From the NCBI RefSeq assembly GCF_029109325.1, contig NZ_JAQKQJ010000004.1:1-48784 (forward strand): 48,784 nt of DNA. The letters run 5' to 3'. The translations under genes were made by a program, and so were the position numbers. Positions within the stretch are counted from its first letter, which is position 1, and every line of letters begins with the position of its first letter. The stretch comes from Nodosilinea sp. PGN35. GTDB taxonomy: Bacteria > Cyanobacteriota > Cyanobacteriia > Phormidesmidales > Phormidesmidaceae. Of the stretch, positions 41,771 through 48,784 are shown piece by piece. Below the pieces are notes generated by a model that had not been told where the DNA came from, did not search any database, and worked only from the letters and a program-made list of their open reading frames with translations.

Positions 41771-42412
41771 CTACGCCAGCGTCTCCATCAGCCAGCGCAG
41801 CAGAGTGCTGTCGTCTTCGGACTGCGATCGCCCCAGCGCCTCATTGACCACCGCCATCGGCAACCCCGGCAGCACCTCCGACACCGCAATTTCGCCACTG
41901 CGGCCCGCCGCCACCGAGAAGGCGATCGCCGCACAGTTCTCCACATCTACCACCCAGTATTCCGCCACCCCCAGCCGTTCGTAGAGCAGGCGCTTGCTCC
42001 CCAGGTCGTCCTTAAAGGAGCTGGCCCCCACCTCGATCGCCAGGGTCGGCGGGCCGTAGACCGTCACATCCACCGGGGCATTGTCCTGGGGCGGCAGTTG
42101 AAAGCTGTCGCCAATGTAAAAGGCGACATCGGGCTGGCAGCCGCGATCGCCAGGTTTGTAGAAACTGCAATTGATCAGCTTGGCCAGGCGAATATTGCGC
42201 AGCGCTGCAAACATGCTGACCACATCCATTGCCACGGCGTTGTGTCGCCCATGCCCAGGACCCAGCGGAGCCATTTCTATCCTCATGTAGCCGTGGTCAA
42301 AGTAGCCCCGCCCCTCCGCGTACTGGGGGGCATCCATGGCGGTGGCAAACTCCTCCCAGGTGGCTTTGACCCAGACGTCGGTTTGAATCTGTTGGCGGGC
42401 AGAGAGAACCAT
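41771..42412 (-). CDS. Uma2 family (DUF820) endonuclease-like protein
   Basis: A 213-residue Uma2 protein, a PD-(D/E)XK-fold family hugely expanded in cyanobacteria. Typical segments are the N-terminal VWVKATWEEFATAM, GRHNAVAMDVVSMFA, CQPDVAFYIGD (acidic active-site residue) and PPTLAIEVGASSFKDD with the E-V pair, then LLYERLGVAEYWVVD. Length is normal. Function remains unclear; some are linked to mobile DNA or defence. It precedes the TIR-GUN4 gene on the same strand by 133 bases. Confidence 0.88.
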   Translation of the reverse strand: MVLSARQQIQTDVWVKATWEEFATAMDAPQYAEGRGYFDHGYMRIEMAPLGPGHGRHNAVAMDVVSMFAALRNIRLAKLINCSFYKPGDRGCQPDVAFYIGDSFQLPPQDNAPVDVTVYGPPTLAIEVGASSFKDDLGSKRLLYERLGVAEYWVVDVENCAAIAFSVAAGRSGEIAVSEVLPGLPMAVVNEALGRSQSEDDSTLLRWLMETLA

Positions 42413-42461
42413 GGCCCTACAGTAACCAGCCTCAAGGCTGTGAGCAGATGCCTCTAGTCTA

Positions 42462-43460
42462 CTAAGAACCCGTCGCGCTGGTCTCCTGGGCCACAGTATC
42501 CATCGTCAAACAGTCGGTCTGGCCCGCTAGAGCGGTGTCCACCGTGACGGTGTAGGCCCTGGCCTCCCCGGCAGGGGGAAAACGGTGGGCGGTTACGGCC
42601 CGCAGAGCGTGGTCATCCACCGCGCCGTAGCCGGAGCTACGCAGCACCACGGGCTGGCTGCGGGTAGAGCCGGTAGGGCTAACCAACACCCCCGCCTGCA
42701 CCGGGCCAGGGGTCTCGCTCAGACAGGCCCGCTGGACATAGGTGACCGCCAGATCCTCGGGGGCGGGCTCGGGGGTGAGGTCAGTGAGCCCGGTCTGCTC
42801 GCGGATGGTCTGCTGCCACTGGCTCAAGTTTTGCCCGAAGGCGGCGTCGGTGGTGGCCTCGGCGGTATAGGTGACCCGCTGGCGAATGGCCGCCGTCAAG
42901 GCGTCAATGCGCTCCGAGGAAAGATTGAGCCCGGCGACGTAGGTACGCAGGCGATCGCCCACCTCGCCCTCAAACAGCGGCTGGCTGGCAGCCGGGGGAG
43001 AAGGGGGCGGGGTGGTGGCGGGCGGTGGCTCAGACGGCGGTGCAGCGGCAGGCGGAGCGGCGGCGGGCGGCTGGGCCGTTTGGGTAGAAGCCCCCTGCCG
43101 GGAAGCCCGTTGGGCCGGGCGAGCCGCCGGGGCAGGCGCTGCCGGAGAGACGCGTGCCCCGGCAGGCACTCCAGGATTGAGGGGCGCAGCCAGGGGGGCA
43201 CCGAAAACTGGGCCAGGAGCCGTAGGCACTACCGTGCTCGCGGTCGCCCCTTGGGATAGCTCCGACTCCCCCGCCGGGGGCACGCGGGTGATAGCCACGC
43301 TGTCCTGCTCCGGGTCGGGGGGCGGAATCACCACATTCTCGGAGCCCGCAGGCAGCATCAGCACCAGGGCGTGCAGCCCTAGGGAGGCCAACAGCATGGG
43401 GGCCAGCAAAATTTGCCACAGAGGTCGAGATTTTGGGGGGGAGCCGAGGTTGTTAGCCAT
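42462..43460 (-). CDS. TonB-like membrane-anchored protein
   Basis: 332 residues from ATG 43460 (MANNLGSPPKSRPLWQIL). One N-terminal transmembrane helix (LLAPMLLASLGLHALVLML) is followed by a long proline- and alanine-rich periplasmic linker (about 90-170). A C-terminal domain resembles TonB: QPVVLRSSGYGAVDDHALRAV. The arrangement matches TonB energy transducers for outer-membrane receptors, but exbB, exbD and a receptor are absent here. A second gene of similar layout lies immediately upstream. Confidence 0.7.
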   Translation of the reverse strand: MANNLGSPPKSRPLWQILLAPMLLASLGLHALVLMLPAGSENVVIPPPDPEQDSVAITRVPPAGESELSQGATASTVVPTAPGPVFGAPLAAPLNPGVPAGARVSPAAPAPAARPAQRASRQGASTQTAQPPAAAPPAAAPPSEPPPATTPPPSPPAASQPLFEGEVGDRLRTYVAGLNLSSERIDALTAAIRQRVTYTAEATTDAAFGQNLSQWQQTIREQTGLTDLTPEPAPEDLAVTYVQRACLSETPGPVQAGVLVSPTGSTRSQPVVLRSSGYGAVDDHALRAVTAHRFPPAGEARAYTVTVDTALAGQTDCLTMDTVAQETSATGS

Positions 43461-43576
43461 GCTTAGACGGGGGCAAGTGCCCTCCAATGTGAACGATGTT
43501 AAGGATAGATGGAGAGTGGGCGATTCTCTTTCAGAGAGGCTGCGCCAACGCGATCGGCGGCAGAGCCGCTCCCACC

Positions 43577-44479
43577 CTAGCCCACCCTGGGGTCGCTAGA
43601 CCAGATGATCACCACTCCCGAGGCCTGCTGGCCAACGGCACCCACCCCCACCCCGGCTACCGACACAAACAGGTAAGGCTGGCCGTTACGCAAAACCTGG
43701 TACAGGGGACGGTTGCAGTAGCCCCCCGCTACGGTGCTGACCGCAAACTCCGGGGCCGGAAACGTCCGGGGGATATCTTGACTCTCAATAAATTGAACGT
43801 TGCGGGTCAGGTAGCGCAGGGAGGCAGCCTTGGGCTGGAGGCGGTAGTCGTTGTCGTCGATTTGGGTAAAAAAGCAGGCTTGCTCGGCCGCAGACCACTC
43901 ACGAATACCGTGCGGGGTCAGGTAGGCGATCGCCGGAAAAGAGGTCGCCGTGGAGTCAAAGTCGCTATCCCCCGCCCCTCGGGTGAGGCGGGTAAAAATA
44001 TCCACCACCTCTTCTTCTTGCACAAAAGCCGCAGGCTGCTCAGGGGGAGTCTCAAAGGCGGGTTCCGGCGGTAGGGGCGCATCTAGCGGGGTTGCCGGGG
44101 CCGATGTGTCCGGAGATACCTCGGGAACGATTGGCTGGCTGGGGGCGCTGGGGGCAACAGCGGCCGGGGCCGGGGCCGTTTCAGCGGGAGCAGGAGTGGG
44201 CAAGTCGGGCTCGGGCTCAGGCTCAGGAGTTGCCAAACTGCTGATGCTCAACAGATCCACAAACTCCTCTTCAGCGGCCTCTTCCTCAACCTCAGGCTCG
44301 GGGCGCGAGGGGAGTGGTGTAAACAGCAGCAGCAGATGAGCCGCCACCGACAGACCCAGGAGGGGTGCTAACAGGAGCTTAGCCCAAGCCAATTTGCTGG
44401 AGCGACGGGGAGCAGGGGGCGGCGAAGCCTGCAACTCTCGAGGCGCGGGCGGCGATTTGACAGATTCCCCAAGGGTCAT
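43577..44479 (-). CDS. Proline-rich membrane-anchored protein, TonB-like layout
   Basis: About 300 residues from ATG 44479 (MTLGESVKSPPAPREL). An N-terminal helix (LLLAPLLGLSVAAHLLLLF) and a Glu/Pro-rich linker (PEPEVEEEAAEEEF, then PEPEPEPDLPTPAP) precede a globular C-terminal part with EQACFFTQIDDNDYRLQPKA and VAGGYCNRPLYQVLRNGQ. The layout mirrors its downstream neighbour, so an old duplication or shared system is likely, but the C-terminal domain is not recognisably TonB. Function unknown. A 116-base spacer separates the two genes. Confidence 0.65.
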   Translation of the reverse strand: MTLGESVKSPPAPRELQASPPPAPRRSSKLAWAKLLLAPLLGLSVAAHLLLLFTPLPSRPEPEVEEEAAEEEFVDLLSISSLATPEPEPEPDLPTPAPAETAPAPAAVAPSAPSQPIVPEVSPDTSAPATPLDAPLPPEPAFETPPEQPAAFVQEEEVVDIFTRLTRGAGDSDFDSTATSFPAIAYLTPHGIREWSAAEQACFFTQIDDNDYRLQPKAASLRYLTRNVQFIESQDIPRTFPAPEFAVSTVAGGYCNRPLYQVLRNGQPYLFVSVAGVGVGAVGQQASGVVIIWSSDPRVG

Positions 44480-44608
44480 GGGTCGCAATTATTATATAGA
44501 TGACAATCTACGGGTGGCCGGGCAACCAAGCGGTTGCTCATGTAGCAGTAGCCAATCTAGTTGAAGCGTGCGCACGCTCTCTGAATGGCTGCTCAGCCAT
44601 CGCCGCAA

Positions 44609-44641
44609 AGCCCTTGGGAAAAACGTCATTCCCCAAGGGCT
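44609..44641. terminator. Hairpin downstream of pstS
   Basis: AGCCCTTGGG (44609-44618) and CCCAAGGGCT (44632-44641) pair around a 13-base loop, 33 bases after the pstS stop on the minus strand. The T-run is weak, so termination strength is uncertain. Confidence 0.55.
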
Positions 44642-44673
44642 AAAACAGCGTTAGCAAGCCGGTTGGCTGAACT

Positions 44674-45594
44674 CTAGAGCCCGGCAAGAATCGAGGCGTA
44701 GCGCTCGGTAGGCAGGGCCACGTAGCCGGTTTCGGGCACCAGTTCGGGGCCGTTTTCGAGCATGAACTCGACGAAGGCCCGCACCTGGGGCTTGCTCTCA
44801 AAGCTGGTCTTCTTCACGTAGAAGAAGATGGGCCGCGACAGGGGCGCGTAGGTGCCATCCAGCAGGGTCTCTTCGCTGGGCAACACACCGTCAACCGCCA
44901 CCGCATTGAGAGTGTCGCGGTTTTCTTCGTAGTAGGCGTAGCCAAAGTAGCCTAAGGCACCACGGTTGCGGGCCACACCCAGCACCAGAATGTTGTCGTC
45001 TTCGCTGGCGGTGAAGTCAGCCCGGCTGGAGGCGGCCTCGCCCACAATTACCTCGGTGAAGTAGTCGAAGGTGCCGGAGTCGGTGCCGGGGCCGTAGAGG
45101 CTGATGGGCTCGTTGGGCCAGCTGGGGTCGATCTGGTTCCAGCGGGTGATGGTACCTTCAGCAGCGGGTTCCCACAGCTTTTTAAGCTGTTCAACGGTCA
45201 TTTCATCCGCCCATGTGTTGGCAGGGTTGATGACTACGGTGAGGGCGTCGAAGGCGATGGGCACCTCCATGTACTCAATACCGGCGGCGGCGCATTCTTC
45301 AGCTTCGGAAGATTTGATAGGGCGAGAGGCACCAGTAATATCCAACTCGTCGGCGCAGAACTTCTTGAAGCCACCACCAGTGCCCGACACCCCAACGGTG
45401 ACTTGGGTGCCCCGGTTTGCGGCCATATATTCTTCGGCCATAATCTCAGAGATGGGGAAGACGGTGCTAGACCCGTCAACCACGATGGTAGAACCACTCT
45501 GGGAAAAGGCACTAGGTGCAGCCACACCTGCGGCTACGGCGGCGGTCAGTACCCCGGCTAGCGCATAGCGATTAAATTTTTGTCTGCTCAACAT
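44674..45594 (-). CDS. pstS: Phosphate-binding protein PstS (SphX-like)
   Basis: 306 residues from ATG 45594 (MLSRQKFNRYALAGVL), with GGAGAG upstream. A signal peptide (ending SAFSQS) sends the protein to the periplasm. The phosphate-binding segments are VVDGSSTVFPISEI, VGVSGTGGGFKKFC, DITGASRPIKSSE and LYGPGTDSGTFDYF, with details closer to cyanobacterial SphX than to classical PstS. It delivers phosphate to the PstCA permease encoded divergently. Expression is probably controlled by SphR through the Pho boxes at 45794-45845. Confidence 0.92.
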   Translation of the reverse strand: MLSRQKFNRYALAGVLTAAVAAGVAAPSAFSQSGSTIVVDGSSTVFPISEIMAEEYMAANRGTQVTVGVSGTGGGFKKFCADELDITGASRPIKSSEAEECAAAGIEYMEVPIAFDALTVVINPANTWADEMTVEQLKKLWEPAAEGTITRWNQIDPSWPNEPISLYGPGTDSGTFDYFTEVIVGEAASSRADFTASEDDNILVLGVARNRGALGYFGYAYYEENRDTLNAVAVDGVLPSEETLLDGTYAPLSRPIFFYVKKTSFESKPQVRAFVEFMLENGPELVPETGYVALPTERYASILAGL

Positions 45595-45793
45595 ACAACA
45601 CTCTCCGTGGCGTTTAACGACATCGAATTCGCCATTTGAGAGCATATAGCTTCAAGCCTAAGGGAGTTTAATCACTACAATAAGACCGTATTTAGGTGAG
45701 TTTAAGAAAACCTTAATTCACGATCAAACTATTCACTGAACCACTCTAAAAATCGCTCTCAAAAAAGCATTACTTGAGGTTAAAGCTCTGCCC

Positions 45794-45845
45794 AGATTAA
45801 GCGGAAATTAATTTTTGAATAAGAGCGGCATAAAGGAAATTTAAG
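45794..45845. promoter_or_regulatory. Pho-box array between pstS and pstC
   Basis: Five 8-base units spaced exactly three bases apart: AGATTAAG, AAATTAAT, TGAATAAG, GGCATAAA, AATTTAAG. Read on the minus strand they fit the cyanobacterial Pho box PyTTAAPyPy(T/A) in direct repeat with an 11-base period; the first matches perfectly and three others at seven of eight positions. A weaker set (AGTTTAAG at 45699-45706 and ACAATAAG at 45677-45684) has the same period nearer pstS. The array is about 95 bases from pstC and 200 from pstS, so one SphR-bound region could control both. Confidence 0.65.
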
Positions 45846-45939
45846 GCCTAGCTAAATTCTGAAATGATCTGTTTAGATTGGGCGATCGCGGTTTAGCGTA
45901 CTAGATGTACCTGCGTGCCGAAGAGAGGCGCTGACCCCG

Positions 45940-47070
45940 ATGACCGCCGAGTTTTCACCGCCGCCTGACCGAGGCTATCTCTGGCAGCCCAACCGTAGCC
46001 GCAGCCGCCGGGTTGAGGCTGCGGTGCGGGTGATTTGTTTTTTGTTTGCCGCTATCTCCATTCTCACCACCCTGGGAATAGTGCTGACGCTGATCTTCGA
46101 AACCGTCGATTTTTTCTTTGACCCGTTCTTTCGCCAAGATCTTTGGGTTGAGCAGTTGCCCACTCTGCTGCCCAACGCTTCAGAGGCGCAGATTCAGGCT
46201 CTGGGTGAGCAAATTCAGACAGCAGACCCCAGAACGCTGTTTGATCAGGCCGAGGCGATCGGGGTGGCACCGCCGAGCCGGGCAGCGGGTGTTTTCCACG
46301 CCCTGGGGCGCTTTTTTACCGACAATCGCTGGACGCCGCTGTTTAAGAATGGGGGCTTTGGCATCTTTGTGCTGGTCAGCGCCACCCTGCTGACCAGCAC
46401 CATTGCCATGGCGGTGGCGGTACCCCTAGGCCTGCTGATCGCCGTGTTTCTAAGCGAGTATGCAGCCCCTGGAGTGCGCCAGGTGCTCAAGCCGGTGCTG
46501 GAGCTGCTGGCGGGGGTGCCCTCGGTGGTGTTTGGCTACTTTGCCCTGCTGACGGTGACGCCCTTTTTGCAGGGGTTTATTTCGCCTTTGCAGGGGTTTA
46601 ACGCCCTAAGCGCAGGCATGGTGCTGGGGGTCAGCATTTTGCCCCTGGTGGCGTCGCTGAGCGAAGACGCCATCAGCGCCGTGCCCGAGGAACTGCGCCA
46701 GGGGGCCTTTGCCATGGGGGCCACCCGGCGCGAGGTGATTCAGGCGGTGGTGCTGCCGGCGGCGCTGTCGGGCATTGTGGCATCGATTATTTTGGCGGTG
46801 TCGCGGGCGATCGGCGAGACCATGATTGTCAGCCTGGCGGCGGGGCAGAGTCCGCAGTTCATCGATCGCAACCTCAACTTTATCAACCCCTTTGTGCCGG
46901 TGATGACCATGACCGCCTTTATTGTGCAGGTCAGCCTGGGGGATGCAGCCCACGGCACGCTGCCCTACAAAACTATCTTTGCGGTGGGTATGGCCCTGTT
47001 TGTCATGACCCTGGTGCTCAACATTGTTAGCTACTGGTTTGTCCGTCGCTTTCGGGAGAAGTACGACTAA
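45940..47070 (+). CDS. pstC: Phosphate ABC transporter permease PstC
   Basis: A 376-residue permease. The first helix (VICFLFAAISILTTLGIVLTL, region near residues 30-50) is followed by a periplasmic loop of about 90 residues, longer than in E. coli PstC. The binding-protein-dependent transport core then contains LKPVLELLAGVPSVVFGYFA, GAFAMGATRREVI (EAA loop, contacts PstB) and VSRAIGETMIVSLAAGQSPQ. pstA overlaps by one base, so the two are translationally coupled. Confidence 0.93.
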   Translation: MTAEFSPPPDRGYLWQPNRSRSRRVEAAVRVICFLFAAISILTTLGIVLTLIFETVDFFFDPFFRQDLWVEQLPTLLPNASEAQIQALGEQIQTADPRTLFDQAEAIGVAPPSRAAGVFHALGRFFTDNRWTPLFKNGGFGIFVLVSATLLTSTIAMAVAVPLGLLIAVFLSEYAAPGVRQVLKPVLELLAGVPSVVFGYFALLTVTPFLQGFISPLQGFNALSAGMVLGVSILPLVASLSEDAISAVPEELRQGAFAMGATRREVIQAVVLPAALSGIVASIILAVSRAIGETMIVSLAAGQSPQFIDRNLNFINPFVPVMTMTAFIVQVSLGDAAHGTLPYKTIFAVGMALFVMTLVLNIVSYWFVRRFREKYD

Positions 47071-48050
47071 TGGCCTCCTCACCGTCTGAACTGTCGCCTG
47101 TATCACCTGAGGTGGCAGAACTGCCCAAATTTTCCGGCGATCTGCCCCGGCGCTATACCCTCGATCGCCTGTTTCAGATCGCCGCCTGGGGGGCGACAGC
47201 GATCGCCATCGCCGTCCTCGGCTGGCTGCTGATCGATGTGATCGGCGAGGGCTGGGGCCGCCTCAGCTGGGAATTTCTCACCAGCTTTCCCTCCCGCAAA
47301 CCTGAGACCGGCGGCCTCGTCAACTCCCTGGCGGGCACGTTCTGGGTGATGCTGCTGGTGGCGGCCTTTGCCTTCCCCATTGGCGTCGGCGCGGGGCTGT
47401 ATCTAGAAGAATTTTCTGAGGACAACTGGTTCACCCGCTTGATTGAAATCAACATCAGCAACCTGGCGGGGGTGCCCTCGATCATCTACGGGCTGCTGGG
47501 GCTGGCGGCCTTTGTGCGGCTGATGGAGCCGATCACCGGGGGGCGATCGGTGCTGGCGGGGGCACTGACCCTGGCCCTGCTGGTGCTGCCGATTGTCATT
47601 GTCGCCACCCGCGAGGCGCTGCGAGCGGTGCCCGAGGGCATTCGCCTGGCGGGGCTGGCCATGGGCGGCAGCCGCTGGCAGGTGGTGTGGGATCACGTGC
47701 TGCCCGCCGCAATTTCGGGCATTCTCACCGGGGTGATTTTGGCCCTGTCGCGGGCGATCGGCGAGACGGCCCCGCTAATTGCCATCGGGGCGCTGACCCT
47801 GGTGCCCTTTACTCCCGGCTGCACCGAGGAGTTCCCCTACCTCAACCCCCTCGACCTGGTGCGCTGCCCCGCCGACGTGGTGCAGAGCCCCTTTACGGTG
47901 CTGCCGATTCAGGTGTTTAACTGGGTCAGCCGTCCCCAGCGGGCGTTTCACATCAACGCCGCCGCCGCCATTATTGTGCTGATGGCGGTGCTGATCGCCA
48001 TGAACAGCGTGGCGATCGTGCTGCGCAATCGCTTCAGACAGCCTCGGTAG
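47070..48050 (+). CDS. pstA: Phosphate ABC transporter permease PstA
   Basis: A 326-residue permease partner of PstC. It starts one base inside the pstC stop codon. Six helices, with GVPSIIYGLLGLAAFVRLM, the EAA loop GLAMGGSRWQVVWDHVLPAA and LALSRAIGETAPLIAIGAL. The pair forms the channel of the PstSCAB importer. No pstB follows: after a 288-base spacer comes an unrelated small gene and then a transposase start. PstB must be encoded elsewhere. Confidence 0.93.
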   Translation: MASSPSELSPVSPEVAELPKFSGDLPRRYTLDRLFQIAAWGATAIAIAVLGWLLIDVIGEGWGRLSWEFLTSFPSRKPETGGLVNSLAGTFWVMLLVAAFAFPIGVGAGLYLEEFSEDNWFTRLIEINISNLAGVPSIIYGLLGLAAFVRLMEPITGGRSVLAGALTLALLVLPIVIVATREALRAVPEGIRLAGLAMGGSRWQVVWDHVLPAAISGILTGVILALSRAIGETAPLIAIGALTLVPFTPGCTEEFPYLNPLDLVRCPADVVQSPFTVLPIQVFNWVSRPQRAFHINAAAAIIVLMAVLIAMNSVAIVLRNRFRQPR

Positions 48051-48338
48051 TGTAGTGGCCCTACCGCTGAGTCAACCAGCCGTCCGGCACAGAACGCGGC
48101 TCTGCCCAAAGTGTGATTTGTGTCATGAATCGCCATGATCGCTGACAAACTTTCTTACTATCAAAGGGCAAGCCCTGAAGAGTAAAACCTTAAATCGAAA
48201 ACTTCGATCTAAGCAGTGCTGTAGGCTGTGTTTTAGCAATAGCTAAACGCGGCGTCGGGGTTGGCTTTAGTATGTCCAGGCTGCTTCATCAGCACCCTGC
48301 GATCGCCCCCATTACAGTACGGTTTAGACCCTAAAATC

Positions 48339-48692
48339 ATGCCTACCTTAAACCCTCAACAAGAAAAAACGCTGACGGCCTTTATCACCGCCCTGGGTCA
48401 GCAGGACAACCCCTTGCCAGAGGCCCTGCAAAAGCAGCTTCACGCCATTGGCCAAAATTTAGAGGCTCGAATTGTGGAATTGCCTGCGATCGCGGCCAGC
48501 CTGCCAAACCTGAACCAGGCCTACCAAACGGCTCTCTCCGATGCCCAAGCCAACGCACCGGCTGCCACCTTTGCGTCTAACACCAATCAATCCGACAGCG
48601 CCAAACAGTACGATCGCGCCGTTGACATTCTCACCGCTGACGACCCGGTTCAAGCGGCTAAGAGGGCGTTTGAAAAGTTGACTGAGCAGTAA
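48339..48692 (+). CDS. Conserved small helical protein, unknown
   Basis: 117 residues from ATG 48339 (MPTLNPQQEKTLTAFITALG). The sequence is helical, with regular Leu/Ala spacing (EALQKQLHAIGQNLEARIVE, LPAIAASLPNLNQAYQTAL), a disordered middle (ASNTNQSDSAKQYDR) and a charged helical end. No known domain. It lies between pstA and the transposase start and may be part of a mobile-element-associated or unrelated locus. An in-frame extension to 48261 is unlikely. Confidence 0.55.
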   Translation: MPTLNPQQEKTLTAFITALGQQDNPLPEALQKQLHAIGQNLEARIVELPAIAASLPNLNQAYQTALSDAQANAPAATFASNTNQSDSAKQYDRAVDILTADDPVQAAKRAFEKLTEQ

Positions 48693-48746
48693 AAAAGCTC
48701 ACACGGTCTAGGCTGAGATTACTAAGACTACAGCCCCGTGAGAGCG

Positions 48747-48784
48747 ATGAGTAAAGCCTACACCAGCAATTTGACCCGTGACCA
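48747..48784 (+). CDS. IS5/IS4-type transposase, N-terminal start (partial)
   Basis: The frame from ATG 48747 reads MSKAYTSNLTRD and runs off the window. This opening matches the N-terminus of IS5/IS4-superfamily transposases in cyanobacteria (MSKAY-SNLT). Together with the fragment at 2-91 it brackets the window in the same orientation. The left terminal repeat should lie within 48693-48746, but I cannot identify it. Confidence 0.6.
   Translation, partial: MSKAYTSNLTRD

Overview
The window reads as chromosomal DNA of a GC-rich cyanobacterium. The octamer GCGATCGC (HIP1) and its core are scattered through genes and spacers. Typical cyanobacterial families are present: a one-helix high-light-inducible protein, DUF3318, DUF6761-type and DUF3124 proteins, a PAP/fibrillin protein, a GUN4 domain, Uma2 and a WD40 STAND NTPase. 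A filamentous Leptolyngbya- or Nodosilinea-like organism would fit, but that placement is inference. I see no rRNA, tRNA, CRISPR array or prophage. Both edges cut into transposase genes of IS5/IS4 type on the + strand: a 3' end at 2-91 and a 5' start at 48747-48784.

Layout. 0.3-5.2 kb: small membrane protein, Hlip, DUF3318, an orphan ureD, a membrane HTH protein, the radical SAM protein ArsS (minus strand) and an unlisted 45-residue charged protein (minus). 5.4-7.1 kb: a NodI/NodJ-type ABC exporter (minus). 7.5-11.7 kb: a 1235-residue HTH-STAND-WD40 protein followed by a membrane/coiled-coil gene interrupted by an in-frame TGA. 11.8-16.5 kb: tex, SixA-like phosphatase, an unknown protein and an epoxide-hydrolase-like enzyme. 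16.5-19.2 kb: an MGMT-like protein divergent from a TetR regulator, which is followed by a reductive-dehalogenase-like iron-sulfur protein. 19.3-21.9 kb: two GT4 glycosyltransferases separated by a large inverted repeat. 22-28.3 kb: DUF6761-type protein, cobH, secreted pentapeptide-repeat protein, a HELAH metallopeptidase-like protein, a PHP phosphoesterase, PAP/fibrillin and glcF.

28.7-36 kb: an OB-like lipoprotein, a glycine-zipper stress protein, FMN reductase, YihY/BrkB, LysE exporter, DUF3124 lipoprotein, threonine aldolase, fatty-acid hydroxylase and a decayed universal stress protein. 36-40.5 kb: a run of small minus-strand enzymes (RibD/DHFR-like, DUF1579, two VOC proteins, GNAT), then methionine aminopeptidase on the plus strand. 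40.6-42.4 kb: a TIR-GUN4 fusion and a Uma2 nuclease-like protein. 42.4-44.5 kb: two proline-rich, TonB-like membrane-anchored proteins. 44.7-48 kb: a phosphate-uptake locus with pstS divergent from pstCA and a strong Pho-box array between them; pstB is not seen.

The most striking non-genic feature is a family of about 100-150 bp intergenic elements. They have CTATAG-type imperfect terminal inverted repeats and GTTTGAACGTT-like cores, and occur about six times. Other repeats are GTAGG-ended palindromes (one encodes part of the TIR-GUN4 linker), AAAACTC heptamer runs and several long perfect hairpins. The best candidates for unusual biology are the TIR-GUN4 protein, the STAND-WD40 gene with its interrupted partner, the TetR/reductive-dehalogenase-like unit and the repeat family.
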